From JANPLN01 sp041736155 (GTDB lineage: Bacteria > Bdellovibrionota > Bdellovibrionia > Bdellovibrionales > JAGQZY01): a stretch of 64,000 nt of DNA. Shown in pieces: positions 25,773 through 35,151 of the stretch. The stretch lies in assembly GCA_041736155.1 (NCBI GenBank), contig JBGSUL010000109.1, positions 45,060 to 109,059 on the forward strand, given 5' to 3'. The position numbers were made by a program, and so were the translations under genes. The notes below the pieces were generated by a model. It saw only the letters and a list, made by a program, of their open reading frames with translations. It had not been told where the DNA came from and made no database searches. Position 1 is the first letter of the stretch. Every line of letters starts with the position of its first letter.

Positions 25773-27932
25773 TTACTGAAGAGCTTCTTTCAGGTTGTTT
25801 AACTCACCGAAAAGAATCATGCGACGACGGCTGTACTCATTTTCACGAGCTGGAAGTATCTGTGTGTTGTAAGCTTCAAAAGCGACAGTGTATTGCAATT
25901 GTTTTAAGTAATTGCTCGCTGCGGTTTTTTGATCGCCAGAGAGTACATTGATGATGGCTTGCACATCGCCTTGCTGTCTAAAAGTATTGTCGATTTGGCG
26001 TTTGTTGCGGCCATTTAAAGAGTTTGCCGACTGTTGTTCTGCGGCTGTCAAAGCCACAGGTGCAGCAATGGGTGCAAAGTCAGACAAAGTGAGATTCGCA
26101 AAGTTGGATTCCGAAGTGCGGATGTTTTTTAAATTCACAGGAAGTTTAATTTCCACTTCGCCGCGGTTTTGTAAGTCTATCGATTGCAATTCAGCGCCTT
26201 CGACAGTTCCCGAACCAAAGAAGAATTTGTTCATATCCAAGCTATCACGCGATCCATCGATCACGTCAACCATGGAGATTTCGTAAGAGATCGAAATTTT
26301 TTCAAGAATGCGCTGACTTGCGAGATTTTCAAGAGTGTCTTGTTGTTTGAGGAAATCGTCAATCGAAGAATCATCCATATCTTCAATCACTTCGAAATCT
26401 GTATAAGTACCAGACCACAGACTCCAGCGCTCAACCGGGCGAACGCGACGAGTGATAGTGATTTCAAGACCGTCTGTCATCATTTGTTTTACGCGATCTT
26501 CAAGATGCAATTTTGTCATCGATACATCGACGAGCTTGCTGAGATACTCGGCATAGGATCCCGTGAAAGCTTCGGCGCTGCCATTTTCATTCGTCAGAAC
26601 AAAGCGGGATTGTTGATCTAAAAGACCTAATGATTTTAGAGTTTTTATGCAATCCGCAGTCACACGATCACAAGCGGCTGAGTTGCCAGAACGGAAAATA
26701 TATTGACCAGGGTTCGTAATATCGATGTTTTGAAAACCTTGAATCGCGGTGCTGAGAGGGCGTACTTTGTTGAATTCCATAATCAGTGTTTGCTCGCGGT
26801 CAAAGCCGATATCGCTCGATCCGTACATTGAAAGCTTTAAGTTCACACGAACTTGTTTAATGGGGCGAGCGATAAGCCACATGTTGGCGCTCATAACATT
26901 GGGACGAGACACTTGGGCGAGACTGGCATTCACGGCATCACGCAAGCTCTTCATTTGAGTCGCCGATGTGGTCACGATGAATGAGTCATCCACGTTCATA
27001 ATGCGATTTTTGTTTGCATTGCTGAGCGGTAAAGTGAGTGCAGGGGAAAGTTCGCGATGGACGTTGTCTCCGCGCACTCCGGTGCTTTGATTAAAATTGA
27101 TAAGACGTTGACGGATTTCATTGATTTTTTCAGCACTCCCCATGCCCCAGAGGGAAACACGGAAAGCAAAAGTTTGATCGTTTTGGATGGTGTCGAAAAC
27201 ATCACCTTGTCCTGCGCGAGTGAAAAATTCTCTTGCAGCGGCAACGCTGTCTGCGAAAGCGCGCTCACGCGTCGCTAAATCCGCTTGATTTTGCGCTAAT
27301 TGATCTTGAGAGGCTTTAAGATTGTCTTGGGCAGTGTGGAGAGAAGCAAGAGCGATTTGTAAAGCTTGTTCGCTGGCTTGATGTTCAGCAATGTCACGCG
27401 CCAGTGTTTCTTGGCGAGCTTTCAACTCCGCTTCTGCTGCAGCGATTTCTTCACGCGATTTTTGCTCGTCATTGGCTAAGTTTTGACGAAGCTTTCTTAT
27501 CGCCTCTTCCGTATCAGCGCGCATTTGCGCCATACGATCTCTTTGTTCTATCAAAACGGCTTCTTGTGCGGCGATTTGTGATTGTATGTTCGTAAGGTTG
27601 GTTTGCAATTGATGGAGGCGAGCGGCAGCATCGCGGATTTCTAATAAAATCCCTTCCAACTGGCGTTCTCTTTCGGATCTCTGATTCGAGAAGGTTCTTT
27701 TGTCTTCTTTTAATTGGGTGCGGATCGTTTCGGCTTCGGCATTTAAAGCCTCGAGCTGACGATTGAGCTCTTGCGTTTTCAATGCCTCATCTTTGGCTTT
27801 CGCCGTTTGCGAAGCATACTGACTTTGTTGTGCTTCCAAATCTTTTTTGCGACTGCTATCACAGCCAGCAACCAAAGCGACACACACCAGTGCATTGGTA
27901 AGCGTTTTTAAAAATAAAGAACCGCGAAACAT
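25773..27932 (-). CDS. Coiled-coil lipoprotein, unknown function
   Basis: A 719-residue predicted lipoprotein: signal peptide with lipobox VAGC near residue 24, then a long heptad-rich coiled coil rich in Glu, Gln, Ala and Arg (about residues 28-235). The C-terminal two thirds contain no motif I recognise; they alternate strands and helices and include a basic stretch EITITRRVRPVERW near 475. GGAGG precedes the ATG. A lipoprotein with a long N-terminal coiled coil would form an elongated periplasmic or surface rod. Shared transcription with the small secreted gene downstream is possible. Confidence 0.78.
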   Translation of the reverse strand: MFRGSLFLKTLTNALVCVALVAGCDSSRKKDLEAQQSQYASQTAKAKDEALKTQELNRQLEALNAEAETIRTQLKEDKRTFSNQRSERERQLEGILLEIRDAAARLHQLQTNLTNIQSQIAAQEAVLIEQRDRMAQMRADTEEAIRKLRQNLANDEQKSREEIAAAEAELKARQETLARDIAEHQASEQALQIALASLHTAQDNLKASQDQLAQNQADLATRERAFADSVAAAREFFTRAGQGDVFDTIQNDQTFAFRVSLWGMGSAEKINEIRQRLINFNQSTGVRGDNVHRELSPALTLPLSNANKNRIMNVDDSFIVTTSATQMKSLRDAVNASLAQVSRPNVMSANMWLIARPIKQVRVNLKLSMYGSSDIGFDREQTLIMEFNKVRPLSTAIQGFQNIDITNPGQYIFRSGNSAACDRVTADCIKTLKSLGLLDQQSRFVLTNENGSAEAFTGSYAEYLSKLVDVSMTKLHLEDRVKQMMTDGLEITITRRVRPVERWSLWSGTYTDFEVIEDMDDSSIDDFLKQQDTLENLASQRILEKISISYEISMVDVIDGSRDSLDMNKFFFGSGTVEGAELQSIDLQNRGEVEIKLPVNLKNIRTSESNFANLTLSDFAPIAAPVALTAAEQQSANSLNGRNKRQIDNTFRQQGDVQAIINVLSGDQKTAASNYLKQLQYTVAFEAYNTQILPARENEYSRRRMILFGELNNLKEALQ

Positions 27933-28274
27933 AGAACCTCCAAAAAACTTTTAAAATTTAAACTGACAACTTCCGTATTGCAGATGGGATGCCAATTATT
28001 TGAATTTAAAAAAGGGCTCAAAGTAAGCTATTGAAGTTTTAAATAGAATCACCTGTTGAGAGGGTTTCGGGGTGTCAAAAATTTAGACATTGGGAAGAGT
28101 CGCAATGTGTGCATTTTTTAGCGTGAATACTTTTTAAAGTAACAAAAAGGAGCCTAAAGGAACTGCCTTGCAGCCCTTCATAACACTCTGCGCGGGCAAT
28201 TTGGGGTAGGTACCTTTTTGCTCGACGGCAAAAATAAGGTGGTTTAGACCATATATATTATAGATGGAGGTTTT
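27933..28274. other. Divergent intergenic region with imperfect inverted repeat
   Basis: Between the coiled-coil lipoprotein (minus) and lemA (plus). CAAAAAGGAGCCTA (28143-28156) and TAGGTACCTTTTTG (28207-28220) are reverse complements with two mismatches. The right arm contains the GGTACCTTTT core seen in other intergenic dyads of this window. No ORF is supported. Confidence 0.5.
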
Positions 28275-28856
28275 ATGCGTTTAATGTTGTCTTTACTTAC
28301 CGTACTCTCTTTAACAGCTTGTGGAATCCAATCCATTCCCAAGGCCAAAAACCGCTCCGAAGAAACTTTTGCCGAAATCACCAATCAATACAAGCGTCGC
28401 GCCGACCTGATTCCCAATTTGGTACAAACTGTGAAGGGTTATGCTGGCCACGAACAGGAAACTTTGGAGGGTGTCGTCAATGCACGCGCCAAGGCGACAA
28501 GTATTACTATCGATCCTAGCAAGGCCACCCCCGAGCAATTGCAAAAATATCAAGAGTCACAAGGGCAACTTTCGCAAGCTTTGGGTCGCCTCATGGTCGT
28601 TTCGGAAAACTATCCCCAATTGAAGGCGGATCAAAATTTTCGCGATCTTCAGGCGCAGCTTGAGGGCACGGAAAACCGCATTACCAATGCACGCCGCGAG
28701 CATATCGAAGCGATTCGCCAGTTTAACGATTTGATCACTGTTTTTCCGACCAGCTTGACGAACTCGCTCTTTTTCCACAATGAGAAAATGGCGCAATGGT
28801 CAGTTTCTGACGAAGAAAAGGGAGTTATCGAAAAAGCGCCACAAGTACAGTTCTAG
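28275..28856 (+). CDS. lemA: LemA family lipoprotein
   Basis: A 193-residue LemA-family protein. The signature RADLIPNLVQTVKGYAGHEQETLEGVVNAR-type block (about residues 41-72) is unmistakable, followed by the helical bundle YPQLKADQNFRDLQAQLEGTENRI and the FP...NS...F end. Here the N-terminal hydrophobic segment carries a lipobox (LTAC), so the protein should be lipid-anchored instead of a simple membrane anchor. GGAGG precedes the ATG. LemA and TPM-domain genes are commonly adjacent in bacteria, as here; the biochemical role is not established. Confidence 0.95.
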   Translation: MRLMLSLLTVLSLTACGIQSIPKAKNRSEETFAEITNQYKRRADLIPNLVQTVKGYAGHEQETLEGVVNARAKATSITIDPSKATPEQLQKYQESQGQLSQALGRLMVVSENYPQLKADQNFRDLQAQLEGTENRITNARREHIEAIRQFNDLITVFPTSLTNSLFFHNEKMAQWSVSDEEKGVIEKAPQVQF

Positions 28857-28887
28857 TCGTCAATTCTAGATATTAAGGAGCGTTTTT

Positions 28888-29625
28888 TTGAAGAGAATTC
28901 TTTCCGGCATTTTTTGTTGTTTATTCATCAGTCTGCCGGCCGCAGCCTTTGAGGTCCCACCGCTCACCGACAGTGTTGTCGATGAGGCTGGTTTTATCGA
29001 TGGCAATTTAAGCTCGAAGCTCGCCAACGCCCTGAAAGTGATTCATCAAAAGGGCGGACCGCAGCTCGCTGTTTTAACCGTCAACTCCATCGACAATCTC
29101 ACGATTGAAGAGGCCGCGATGAAGGTGGCCAAAGCTTGGAAGTTGGGAACCGAGCAAAAAGACAACGGCATCCTGTTAATGGTCGCTCGCAAAGAGAGAA
29201 AAATCCGCATCGAAGTCGGGCAGGGCGTTGAAGGTGACCTCACCGATGCCTACAGCCGGCGCATTATTGACGATGTCATGGTGCCGCTTTTCCGCGAAGG
29301 CCATCAGAGCGATGGAATTCTTTTAGGTGTCAGTGGGATTCTCAAACGCATGGATCCGCCCTACCATCTCGAAGATTATTTAGAGCTGAGATATGTGGCA
29401 CCTCCAGGCAAGATGAATTGGGGACGATTGCTCTTACTTCTCGCAGTCTTTATCTTTATTCTATTTGTTAACAGTGGTGGTGGATCGGGTTTTTATGGTG
29501 GCGGTTACGGCGGTCGACGCTACGGCGGCTTTCCTACCAATTTTGGTGGTGGTGGTGGCGGCAGTAGTGGTTGGGGTGGCGGTGGCGGCGGCTTTAGCGG
29601 TGGAGGGTCCTCAGGGTCATGGTAA
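28888..29625 (+). CDS. TPM-domain protein with glycine-rich C-terminus
   Basis: A 245-residue protein: signal peptide (1-20), TPM domain (about 25-150; VDEAGFIDG, QLAVLTVNS, DNGILLMVARKERKIRIEVG-type block, DGILLGV), one transmembrane segment (about 176-192) and a Gly-rich tail with many GGG and a final SGGGSSGSW. This is the YgcG layout. The start is TTG at 28888, seven bases after AAGGAG. It is the second gene of a lemA-TPM-TPM cluster and overlaps the third by seven bases. Confidence 0.92.
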   Translation: MKRILSGIFCCLFISLPAAAFEVPPLTDSVVDEAGFIDGNLSSKLANALKVIHQKGGPQLAVLTVNSIDNLTIEEAAMKVAKAWKLGTEQKDNGILLMVARKERKIRIEVGQGVEGDLTDAYSRRIIDDVMVPLFREGHQSDGILLGVSGILKRMDPPYHLEDYLELRYVAPPGKMNWGRLLLLLAVFIFILFVNSGGGSGFYGGGYGGRRYGGFPTNFGGGGGGSSGWGGGGGGFSGGGSSGSW

Positions 29626-30281
29626 TTCCCCATTGGTTAAGTTCCTATTTAAAAGAATCCGATTTGCAAAGTCTTGAGCGCGACATTGCCCAGATAGAAT
29701 TGGGCACGGAGGCCGAGATTGTGCCCGTTGTGGTGAGATCCTCGTCGCAGTATGCTCAGTCGCAGGTGACGGGAGCTTTGCTCGCAACTCTGGTGTTTGT
29801 CGTTCTGGGAGAATGTTTAATTCCTTACTTCTATTGGGACTACCTCACTCTGGCGGTGGCTTTTGTTGTCGGCGCCCTGTCGTTTATTTTGTGGGGAGTG
29901 CCTCGTCTCACCAGGATTTTTTGGATTCGCCGTCTTTTAACTCTGCGCCAAGAAGAGTTGGAACAATGTTGGAAACGGGCGCGCTTGGAATTTTACGAGA
30001 ATCGGCTCCAGCAGACCCAAGATAAAGTGGGCGTTCTTATTTTTGTTTCTCTGTTGGAACATGTCGTGATTGTTTTGGCCGACCAAAAAATTTCCGAAAA
30101 ACTTCCACAGGAGACCTGGCAAAACGTGGTTGAGAAAATTGTTGCCGGTCTTAAAAAGAAAGAAATGGCCGAAGGGCTGCGCCACGGGTTGCGCGAATGT
30201 TCACACTTGCTGATTCAAAACTTTCCGGTAAAATCAGACGATAAGAATGAACTTCCGAATACATTAGTCATTAAAGAGTAA
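29619..30281 (+). CDS. Second TPM-domain membrane protein
   Basis: A 220-residue protein related to TPM-domain proteins: an N-terminal IAQIELGTEAEIVPVVV strand-helix pair, two hydrophobic segments (about 52-100) inserted after it, and a later VGVLIFVSLLEHVVIVLAD strand pair followed by helices. This shorter, membrane-inserted TPM form often accompanies the YgcG-type protein and LemA. Its ATG lies inside the end of the previous gene, overlapping seven bases, so translation is coupled. trpS follows after three bases. Confidence 0.85.
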   Translation: MVIPHWLSSYLKESDLQSLERDIAQIELGTEAEIVPVVVRSSSQYAQSQVTGALLATLVFVVLGECLIPYFYWDYLTLAVAFVVGALSFILWGVPRLTRIFWIRRLLTLRQEELEQCWKRARLEFYENRLQQTQDKVGVLIFVSLLEHVVIVLADQKISEKLPQETWQNVVEKIVAGLKKKEMAEGLRHGLRECSHLLIQNFPVKSDDKNELPNTLVIKE

Positions 30282-30284
30282 GAG

Positions 30285-31289
30285 ATGGCCATTATGAAAA
30301 AAGTTTTATTAAGCGGCAGCACGACAACAGGCTCCCTCACTTTAGGAAATTACATTGGCGCTGTTTCCAATTGGGCACGCATGCAAGATGAGTATGAGTG
30401 TTACTATATGGTGGCCGACCTCCATGCGCTGACCGTAAAACAAGAGCCTGCTGAGTTTCGTGAACGCTGTTTGAGTTTTTTAGCACAATATTTAGCTTGT
30501 GGTTTAGATCCGGTAAAAAACGTGATTTTTATGCAATCACAAGTGAGTGAGCATGCGGAACTCACGTGGATTTTGAGTTGCCATACGCCCATGGGTGCGC
30601 TCAATCGCATGACGCAGTTTAAAGATAAGTCGCAACAAACGCGCGAAATCAATGCGGGTCTCTATACGTATCCGGTTTTGATGGCGGCGGATATTCTTTT
30701 GTATCAGACGGATTTGGTTCCGGTGGGTGAAGATCAAAAGCAGCATTTGGAACTCACTCGCGATTTGGCTGAGAGTTTTAATAAAAAATTTGGAGCTACA
30801 TTTAAAGTGCCAGATCCGCATATCCCGAAGGTGGGGGCGCGGATTATGAGCTTGCAAGATCCCACAAAAAAAATGTCTAAGTCGGATGAAGATCCCAATA
30901 ATTATGTGTCACTGTTAGATGCTCCTAAAAAAATCGAAAAGAAAATAAAATCAGCGATGACAGATTCCGATCCCCAGGCGCGTGTGCTTTATGATTTGGA
31001 AAACAAGGCGGGGATTTCAAACCTGATGACGATTTATTCAGTTCTCACTGGCAAAACTTTTGCTGAAATTGAAAAAGAGTACGAAGGAAAAATGTACGGG
31101 CATTTTAAAACCGATCTTGCGCAAATAGTGGTGCAGACGTTGGCACCCGTACAAGAGCGCTATCAAAAACTCATGGCAGATCCATCTTACTTGCTCGAGG
31201 TTCTTAAAAAGAATCAAGCTCGCGCTCAGGCCAAAGCGCAAGTGACTTTGGCGAAAGTGTATGAGCGTATCGGTTTAGTCCCGCGTTAG
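30285..31289 (+). CDS. trpS: Tryptophan--tRNA ligase
   Basis: A 334-residue class Ic aminoacyl-tRNA synthetase. The HIGH-equivalent is in TTGSLTLGNYIGA, and the KMSKS loop is KKMSKSDEDPNN at about 200. YPVLMAADILLYQTDLVPVGEDQKQHLELTRD is diagnostic of TrpRS. It charges tRNA-Trp in the cytoplasm. Length is typical. A second ATG three codons on is an equally plausible start. It begins three bases after the TPM gene, so it is probably read through from the lemA cluster. Its stop overlaps the convergent 31286 gene by four bases. Confidence 0.97.
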   Translation: MAIMKKVLLSGSTTTGSLTLGNYIGAVSNWARMQDEYECYYMVADLHALTVKQEPAEFRERCLSFLAQYLACGLDPVKNVIFMQSQVSEHAELTWILSCHTPMGALNRMTQFKDKSQQTREINAGLYTYPVLMAADILLYQTDLVPVGEDQKQHLELTRDLAESFNKKFGATFKVPDPHIPKVGARIMSLQDPTKKMSKSDEDPNNYVSLLDAPKKIEKKIKSAMTDSDPQARVLYDLENKAGISNLMTIYSVLTGKTFAEIEKEYEGKMYGHFKTDLAQIVVQTLAPVQERYQKLMADPSYLLEVLKKNQARAQAKAQVTLAKVYERIGLVPR

Positions 31290-32662
31290 GAAACAGGGGT
31301 CGATTCCATGAGTGGACCGACCACCTGCCGTCGATGTTGAAAAATTTGTTCCACGTCTTTATCAACCCAGGCTTGAGCGACAAGTCGTCCAAGCTGACCG
31401 AGGGGAAGCTTGTAGCGAACCACATCAGTCATCAAAGTGCCAGAACCTAAATCTTCAAATCGATGTGTATGATGCCAGAGAGAGTAGGGGCCTTTCACCT
31501 GAGTGTCTGTAAACTCACGAGAGGTTTCCCAGGTTTCAATTCGCGTTTGCCAATGGACAGGAATTTGGTGAATCTTCAATTTGTAATCCAACAAGGTTCC
31601 CTGTTGGATCTGAGGTGTAGACATTTTGAGAATATGAAAATTTAAACTATTGGGAGTGATTTTTTCCAAGTTATCGGCGGCAGAAAAAAAGCGAAACACG
31701 CGTTCGCGCCCCATAGGGAAAAATTGTTGAAAATGCTGAACGGCCACTCCGTCCTTCCAATCTTTAAGAAGTTCGCCGATGGCTTCGTGAATGTTCTTGT
31801 AGGCAAACTGAAATCCAGCATCTACTAATTTTTGTGAGCTCACACGGAGAGAATTTAAAGCTAAACCAGCTTGTTGGCCTAAAAGAAGACGGAGAAAAAG
31901 GCTTGGGATGGGAGGGCCGTAAAAACTGTTTAGTTGCAGAGCAATTTGTTTAGCCAACTGGTGCTGTCGACACGCTTCAGGAGCGACAAGGTTATAAACT
32001 CCCGAGAGTTTTGGATTTTCCACGGCAAACAAGAAAGCTCTTATAACATCTTTCAAATGAACCCAGCTTAGCCACTGTTGGCCACTCCCTAATGCGCTGG
32101 AGGAAAAAATCTGCGCTGGAAAAAGCATTTTAGGCAAGGCCCCACCTTCGGTAGACAGCACGACACCTATACGAAAGAGCACTTTGCGAACATCCCGCGG
32201 CAAACCTTGTGATTCTTTTTCCCAAGCTTGAGTCACTTCCGACAAAAAAGTTTGCGCGGGAGCACTTGTTTCCGTCATCGCGGCATCGCCGATCGATTCT
32301 GGATAAATGCCGATCGCGGACGCGCCAATAAAAAAATAATCTTTTTGGTGTTTAAGTGCTTTGAGTAAATTTTGTGTGCCACGAGTGCGAGATTCTAAAA
32401 TTTTTTGTTTTTGCTCTGGAGACCAATTTTTTTCGCCCACATTTTCGCCAGCCAGGTGGATCACGCCATCAAAGTGGTGCATGCTGAGATTGGGGCTCTC
32501 TGTCGAAATATCACATTCGATCCATTGCGCTGGATAGGGAGCTTGCAAAAGTGCTTGTTTTTGATTGCGAGAGAGACCAACAAGAGTGTGACCGGCGCGT
32601 GTCAGTTCTATTCCCAATTGTTTTCCAATAAGTCCAGTGCCGCCAGTAATAAGTATGTTCAT
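31286..32662 (-). CDS. TIGR01777-family epimerase fused to an SRPBCC domain
   Basis: A 458-residue fusion. Residues 1 to about 300 are a TIGR01777 (YfcH-like) NAD-dependent epimerase: ILITGGTGLIGKQL nucleotide-binding loop, DGVIHLAGENVGEKNWSP, SASAIGIYPESIG-type strand, and the C-terminal DUF1731 part LRVSSQKLVDAGFQF. Residues about 305-455 resemble a START/SRPBCC domain (RFFSAADNLEKITPNSLNFHI at its start, then KIHQIPVHWQTRIE). Such fusions occur in several bacteria. The substrate is unknown. It lies 73 bases downstream of waaA on the same strand. Confidence 0.88.
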   Translation of the reverse strand: MNILITGGTGLIGKQLGIELTRAGHTLVGLSRNQKQALLQAPYPAQWIECDISTESPNLSMHHFDGVIHLAGENVGEKNWSPEQKQKILESRTRGTQNLLKALKHQKDYFFIGASAIGIYPESIGDAAMTETSAPAQTFLSEVTQAWEKESQGLPRDVRKVLFRIGVVLSTEGGALPKMLFPAQIFSSSALGSGQQWLSWVHLKDVIRAFLFAVENPKLSGVYNLVAPEACRQHQLAKQIALQLNSFYGPPIPSLFLRLLLGQQAGLALNSLRVSSQKLVDAGFQFAYKNIHEAIGELLKDWKDGVAVQHFQQFFPMGRERVFRFFSAADNLEKITPNSLNFHILKMSTPQIQQGTLLDYKLKIHQIPVHWQTRIETWETSREFTDTQVKGPYSLWHHTHRFEDLGSGTLMTDVVRYKLPLGQLGRLVAQAWVDKDVEQIFQHRRQVVGPLMESTPVS

Positions 32663-32735
32663 AACAGTCCTTTGAAGAGAGCATATTTAGTTTACACGAT
32701 CCAAGTGATTGGGACGAGGTTTAATTTGAAGATAT

Positions 32736-33965
32736 TCAGAGATTGAAAAATTCTTGTGTTAACTTTGCGCTCGCACCCAACTTGTTTTGAAATTGAGCTA
32801 AGAACTGCTGACGTTTTTCTGCAGTCCACAATGGCACTTGATCGGTGATTTGTGCGATGAGATCGTCTGTGGAAGAGACCACTCTGACGGCGCGCAGGGG
32901 GCTTTGTGAAAACTCTACGGCTTCGCGATTGTTGTCATAAAACGGTCCAACAAAAGTGAGGCAGCCGCAAGCGAGGGATTCCATGACAGAGTGAACTTGT
33001 TTGCGAAAGGAACCTCCGATAAAGCTCGCAGTGGCCAAAGGGTAAAGTTCGGCGAGAAAACCCACTTTATCAAAAATCAATACAGCTCCTCCAGACCATT
33101 CCAGTGTTTGCGAAGCGAGAACAAACGGAATATTGAGGGAGGCCAATTGTTGGGTCAGTGCATGGATGTGGGCGGTGTGGTTTTCGTGAGGAACCAGAAT
33201 CCAATCGTAAGAAACACGGGTTTTTTGCAGGACTGGGAGGAGAATGGTTTCATCTTCCTTCCATGTGGAACCCGCAAGTAACAGAGGTTTGGTGGAGGGC
33301 CGGATCGTTAAAGGTAGCTGTTTTTTTTCTTGCAGTCGATGAAGGCATTGATCGTAGCGACTGTCGCCGAGCGTTTTAATTTTTGCTGTAGGAACAATGG
33401 CTTCCAATGTTTTTTTATCACTTTCGCTGACCACAAAAAATTGATCTACAAACTGCCAACGCCAGCGATAAAATATTTTTTTAAAAAAACTCAGTGGTCT
33501 TACGGTCATTGAGAAAATAAGTACTGGAATGTGATGCCTATGGCATTGGCGGGTCATCTCAAACCATACGTCAGTGCGCGAAAAGAGAAGGGCTCGCGGT
33601 TGGTGGTAAGCAATAAAATCTTTCAGTATGTGAGGTTTGTCCCACGGCGAGGGGAACACCATGTCGACGAGTGGGCAGTCTTTGATTTTTTGCACGTAGG
33701 TGGGAGTAAAATAAGTCACCAGGATTTTGACACTGGGGTCTTGCTTTTTCATTTCGCGAATGACAGGCAGGGCGTATTCAAATTCGCCCGAGGCACAGTG
33801 AATCCAATACGGTCGCGATTGTTGAGGTCCTTGTAGCCAGGGCCAGCGGCCGTTTTGCGGTTGTCGCAACTGATAACCTTGAGAGACTTTTTGATTGATG
33901 GCATGGAGCCAAGGAAGAAGGCCGTCGACAACCAGGGTGTAAATCAGTCGATAGAGTAAGGTCAT
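32736..33965 (-). CDS. waaA: 3-deoxy-D-manno-octulosonic acid transferase (Kdo transferase)
   Basis: A 409-residue GT30 enzyme. The N-terminal membrane-associated helix (MTLLYRLIYTLVVDG) and WIHCASGEFEYALPVI, whose Glu is the catalytic base in WaaA, are visible, as are LFSRTDVWFEM, LLLAGSTWKEDE and SFIGGSF in the C-terminal nucleotide-sugar domain. WaaA adds Kdo from CMP-Kdo to lipid A at the inner membrane. I chose ATG 33965 because an ATGA overlap with the preceding heptosyltransferase gene sets it; a start at 34052 would add 29 unlikely residues. Confidence 0.92.
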   Translation of the reverse strand: MTLLYRLIYTLVVDGLLPWLHAINQKVSQGYQLRQPQNGRWPWLQGPQQSRPYWIHCASGEFEYALPVIREMKKQDPSVKILVTYFTPTYVQKIKDCPLVDMVFPSPWDKPHILKDFIAYHQPRALLFSRTDVWFEMTRQCHRHHIPVLIFSMTVRPLSFFKKIFYRWRWQFVDQFFVVSESDKKTLEAIVPTAKIKTLGDSRYDQCLHRLQEKKQLPLTIRPSTKPLLLAGSTWKEDETILLPVLQKTRVSYDWILVPHENHTAHIHALTQQLASLNIPFVLASQTLEWSGGAVLIFDKVGFLAELYPLATASFIGGSFRKQVHSVMESLACGCLTFVGPFYDNNREAVEFSQSPLRAVRVVSSTDDLIAQITDQVPLWTAEKRQQFLAQFQNKLGASAKLTQEFFNL

Positions 33966-34972
33966 AGTCGCGCCTCGAAAGTTCGCACGTTTTGCGCGAC
34001 CAGCGCCGGGGTGATTTCTTTCATGCATTTTTGAAAAATGGGATTGATGCAACGGTCGCGGCCATCTTTACTGCACGGCTTACAATAAAGTTCGGTTTCG
34101 AGAATGGATGATGTGTTTTGGCTGGTGTACCCAAAGGCAGTGGGGCCGATGAGTCCAATGTTGGGTCGGCGCAACTGATCAGCCGCATGTAGTAACCCCG
34201 TGTCTCCCGAAATGGTGAGATTGGCGTTGGCCACCACCGCGCAACTTTCTAAGAGAGAAAGTTTACCGGCCAAATTCATGACTCGCGAAGGTGCGATCGT
34301 CGCGATGTCGGCGCAAAAGACGTCTTCGGGTCCGCCTAGAATCACAAAATGCCAAGAAGGTAAAAGTTGAATCAACTCTTTCCAAGAATCCACCGGCCAA
34401 CGTTTGGTGGGCCAGGCCGCGGAGGGTGCGATGGCGATATATTTTTCAGGCAAAGGGATCGTCAGTGTGGTGTTTATTTTCCAATGAGGTTGTTGGAGAA
34501 ACGCCGTATTCACTCCCCATTTTTTTAAAGGCTCAAGAAAAGAATGACTTCCGCGATAGGGCAGAGTGAAGACTGGGCGACGCAATTTAAAAAACAAAAA
34601 TCGCTTCCAACGTTTTTTACTGCGAACTAAAACGCGCGGCCAGGTGCCGTGGCGAAAAAAAGTGAGGAGCGGCAAAAGCCAACGAATAAAAAAAGAGCGC
34701 ACGTTGTTATGAGCATCGTAAATGTGACTGTAGTTTTCGCGCGAAAGATCATTGATCAAGGAAAGTAAACCGAAAAACCCGCGCTTGCGCTCCAAGGAAA
34801 AAACCCGGCGAAGTGGTTGTTTTTGCAGGAGGCTTGCCATATCGGAACGAACCAGCCAATCAATGGATGGGACTGTAGACAGTTGCGAAGAGGGCGCAAG
34901 TAAGGCTGTGAGGCACGGCTGCGCTTGTAGAATATCTCCAAAACTGGAAAGACGAATGATCAAGATTTTCAC
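33962..34972 (-). CDS. Glycosyltransferase family 9 (heptosyltransferase)
   Basis: A 336-residue GT9 protein: ILIIRLSSFGDILQAQP at the N-terminus, IAIAPSAAWPTKRWPVDSW, HFVILGGPED and the nucleotide-sugar motif ISGDTGLLHAADQL. The C-terminal cysteine pattern CKPCSKDGRDRC...CM with ITP resembles WaaF (ADP-heptose:LPS heptosyltransferase II). It adds inner-core heptose to LPS on the cytoplasmic face. It overlaps waaA by four bases and lies four bases after a 37-residue membrane peptide gene. Confidence 0.9.
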   Translation of the reverse strand: MKILIIRLSSFGDILQAQPCLTALLAPSSQLSTVPSIDWLVRSDMASLLQKQPLRRVFSLERKRGFFGLLSLINDLSRENYSHIYDAHNNVRSFFIRWLLPLLTFFRHGTWPRVLVRSKKRWKRFLFFKLRRPVFTLPYRGSHSFLEPLKKWGVNTAFLQQPHWKINTTLTIPLPEKYIAIAPSAAWPTKRWPVDSWKELIQLLPSWHFVILGGPEDVFCADIATIAPSRVMNLAGKLSLLESCAVVANANLTISGDTGLLHAADQLRRPNIGLIGPTAFGYTSQNTSSILETELYCKPCSKDGRDRCINPIFQKCMKEITPALVAQNVRTFEARL

Positions 34973-34976
34973 GTGG

Positions 34977-35090
34977 TTATAATAACAGAAAGGATCCTAA
35001 AATCCATAACGAGGACATAAAAATACCTGCGGCGAGAGTCTCCGTCGAAACGATGAAAACGAGCGCAAATACGGCCGATAAAATAAGCAT
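34977..35090 (-). CDS. 37-residue hydrophobic membrane peptide
   Basis: A very short ORF with AAGGAGC placed three bases before its ATG. The product is nearly all hydrophobic, with two candidate transmembrane segments (about 2-14 and 19-37) split by STET. It ends four bases before the heptosyltransferase gene, so it could act as a leader for translational coupling or as a small membrane protein in its own right. A longer in-frame reading beginning at 35243 passes through a repeat and is rejected. Confidence 0.6.
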   Translation of the reverse strand: MLILSAVFALVFIVSTETLAAGIFMSSLWILGSFLLL

Positions 35091-35151
35091 AAAGCTCCTT
35101 GAGTCCTTTGATCTTATGAAATAGCAAAACAAGTGCCAACAAAAAAACGCA

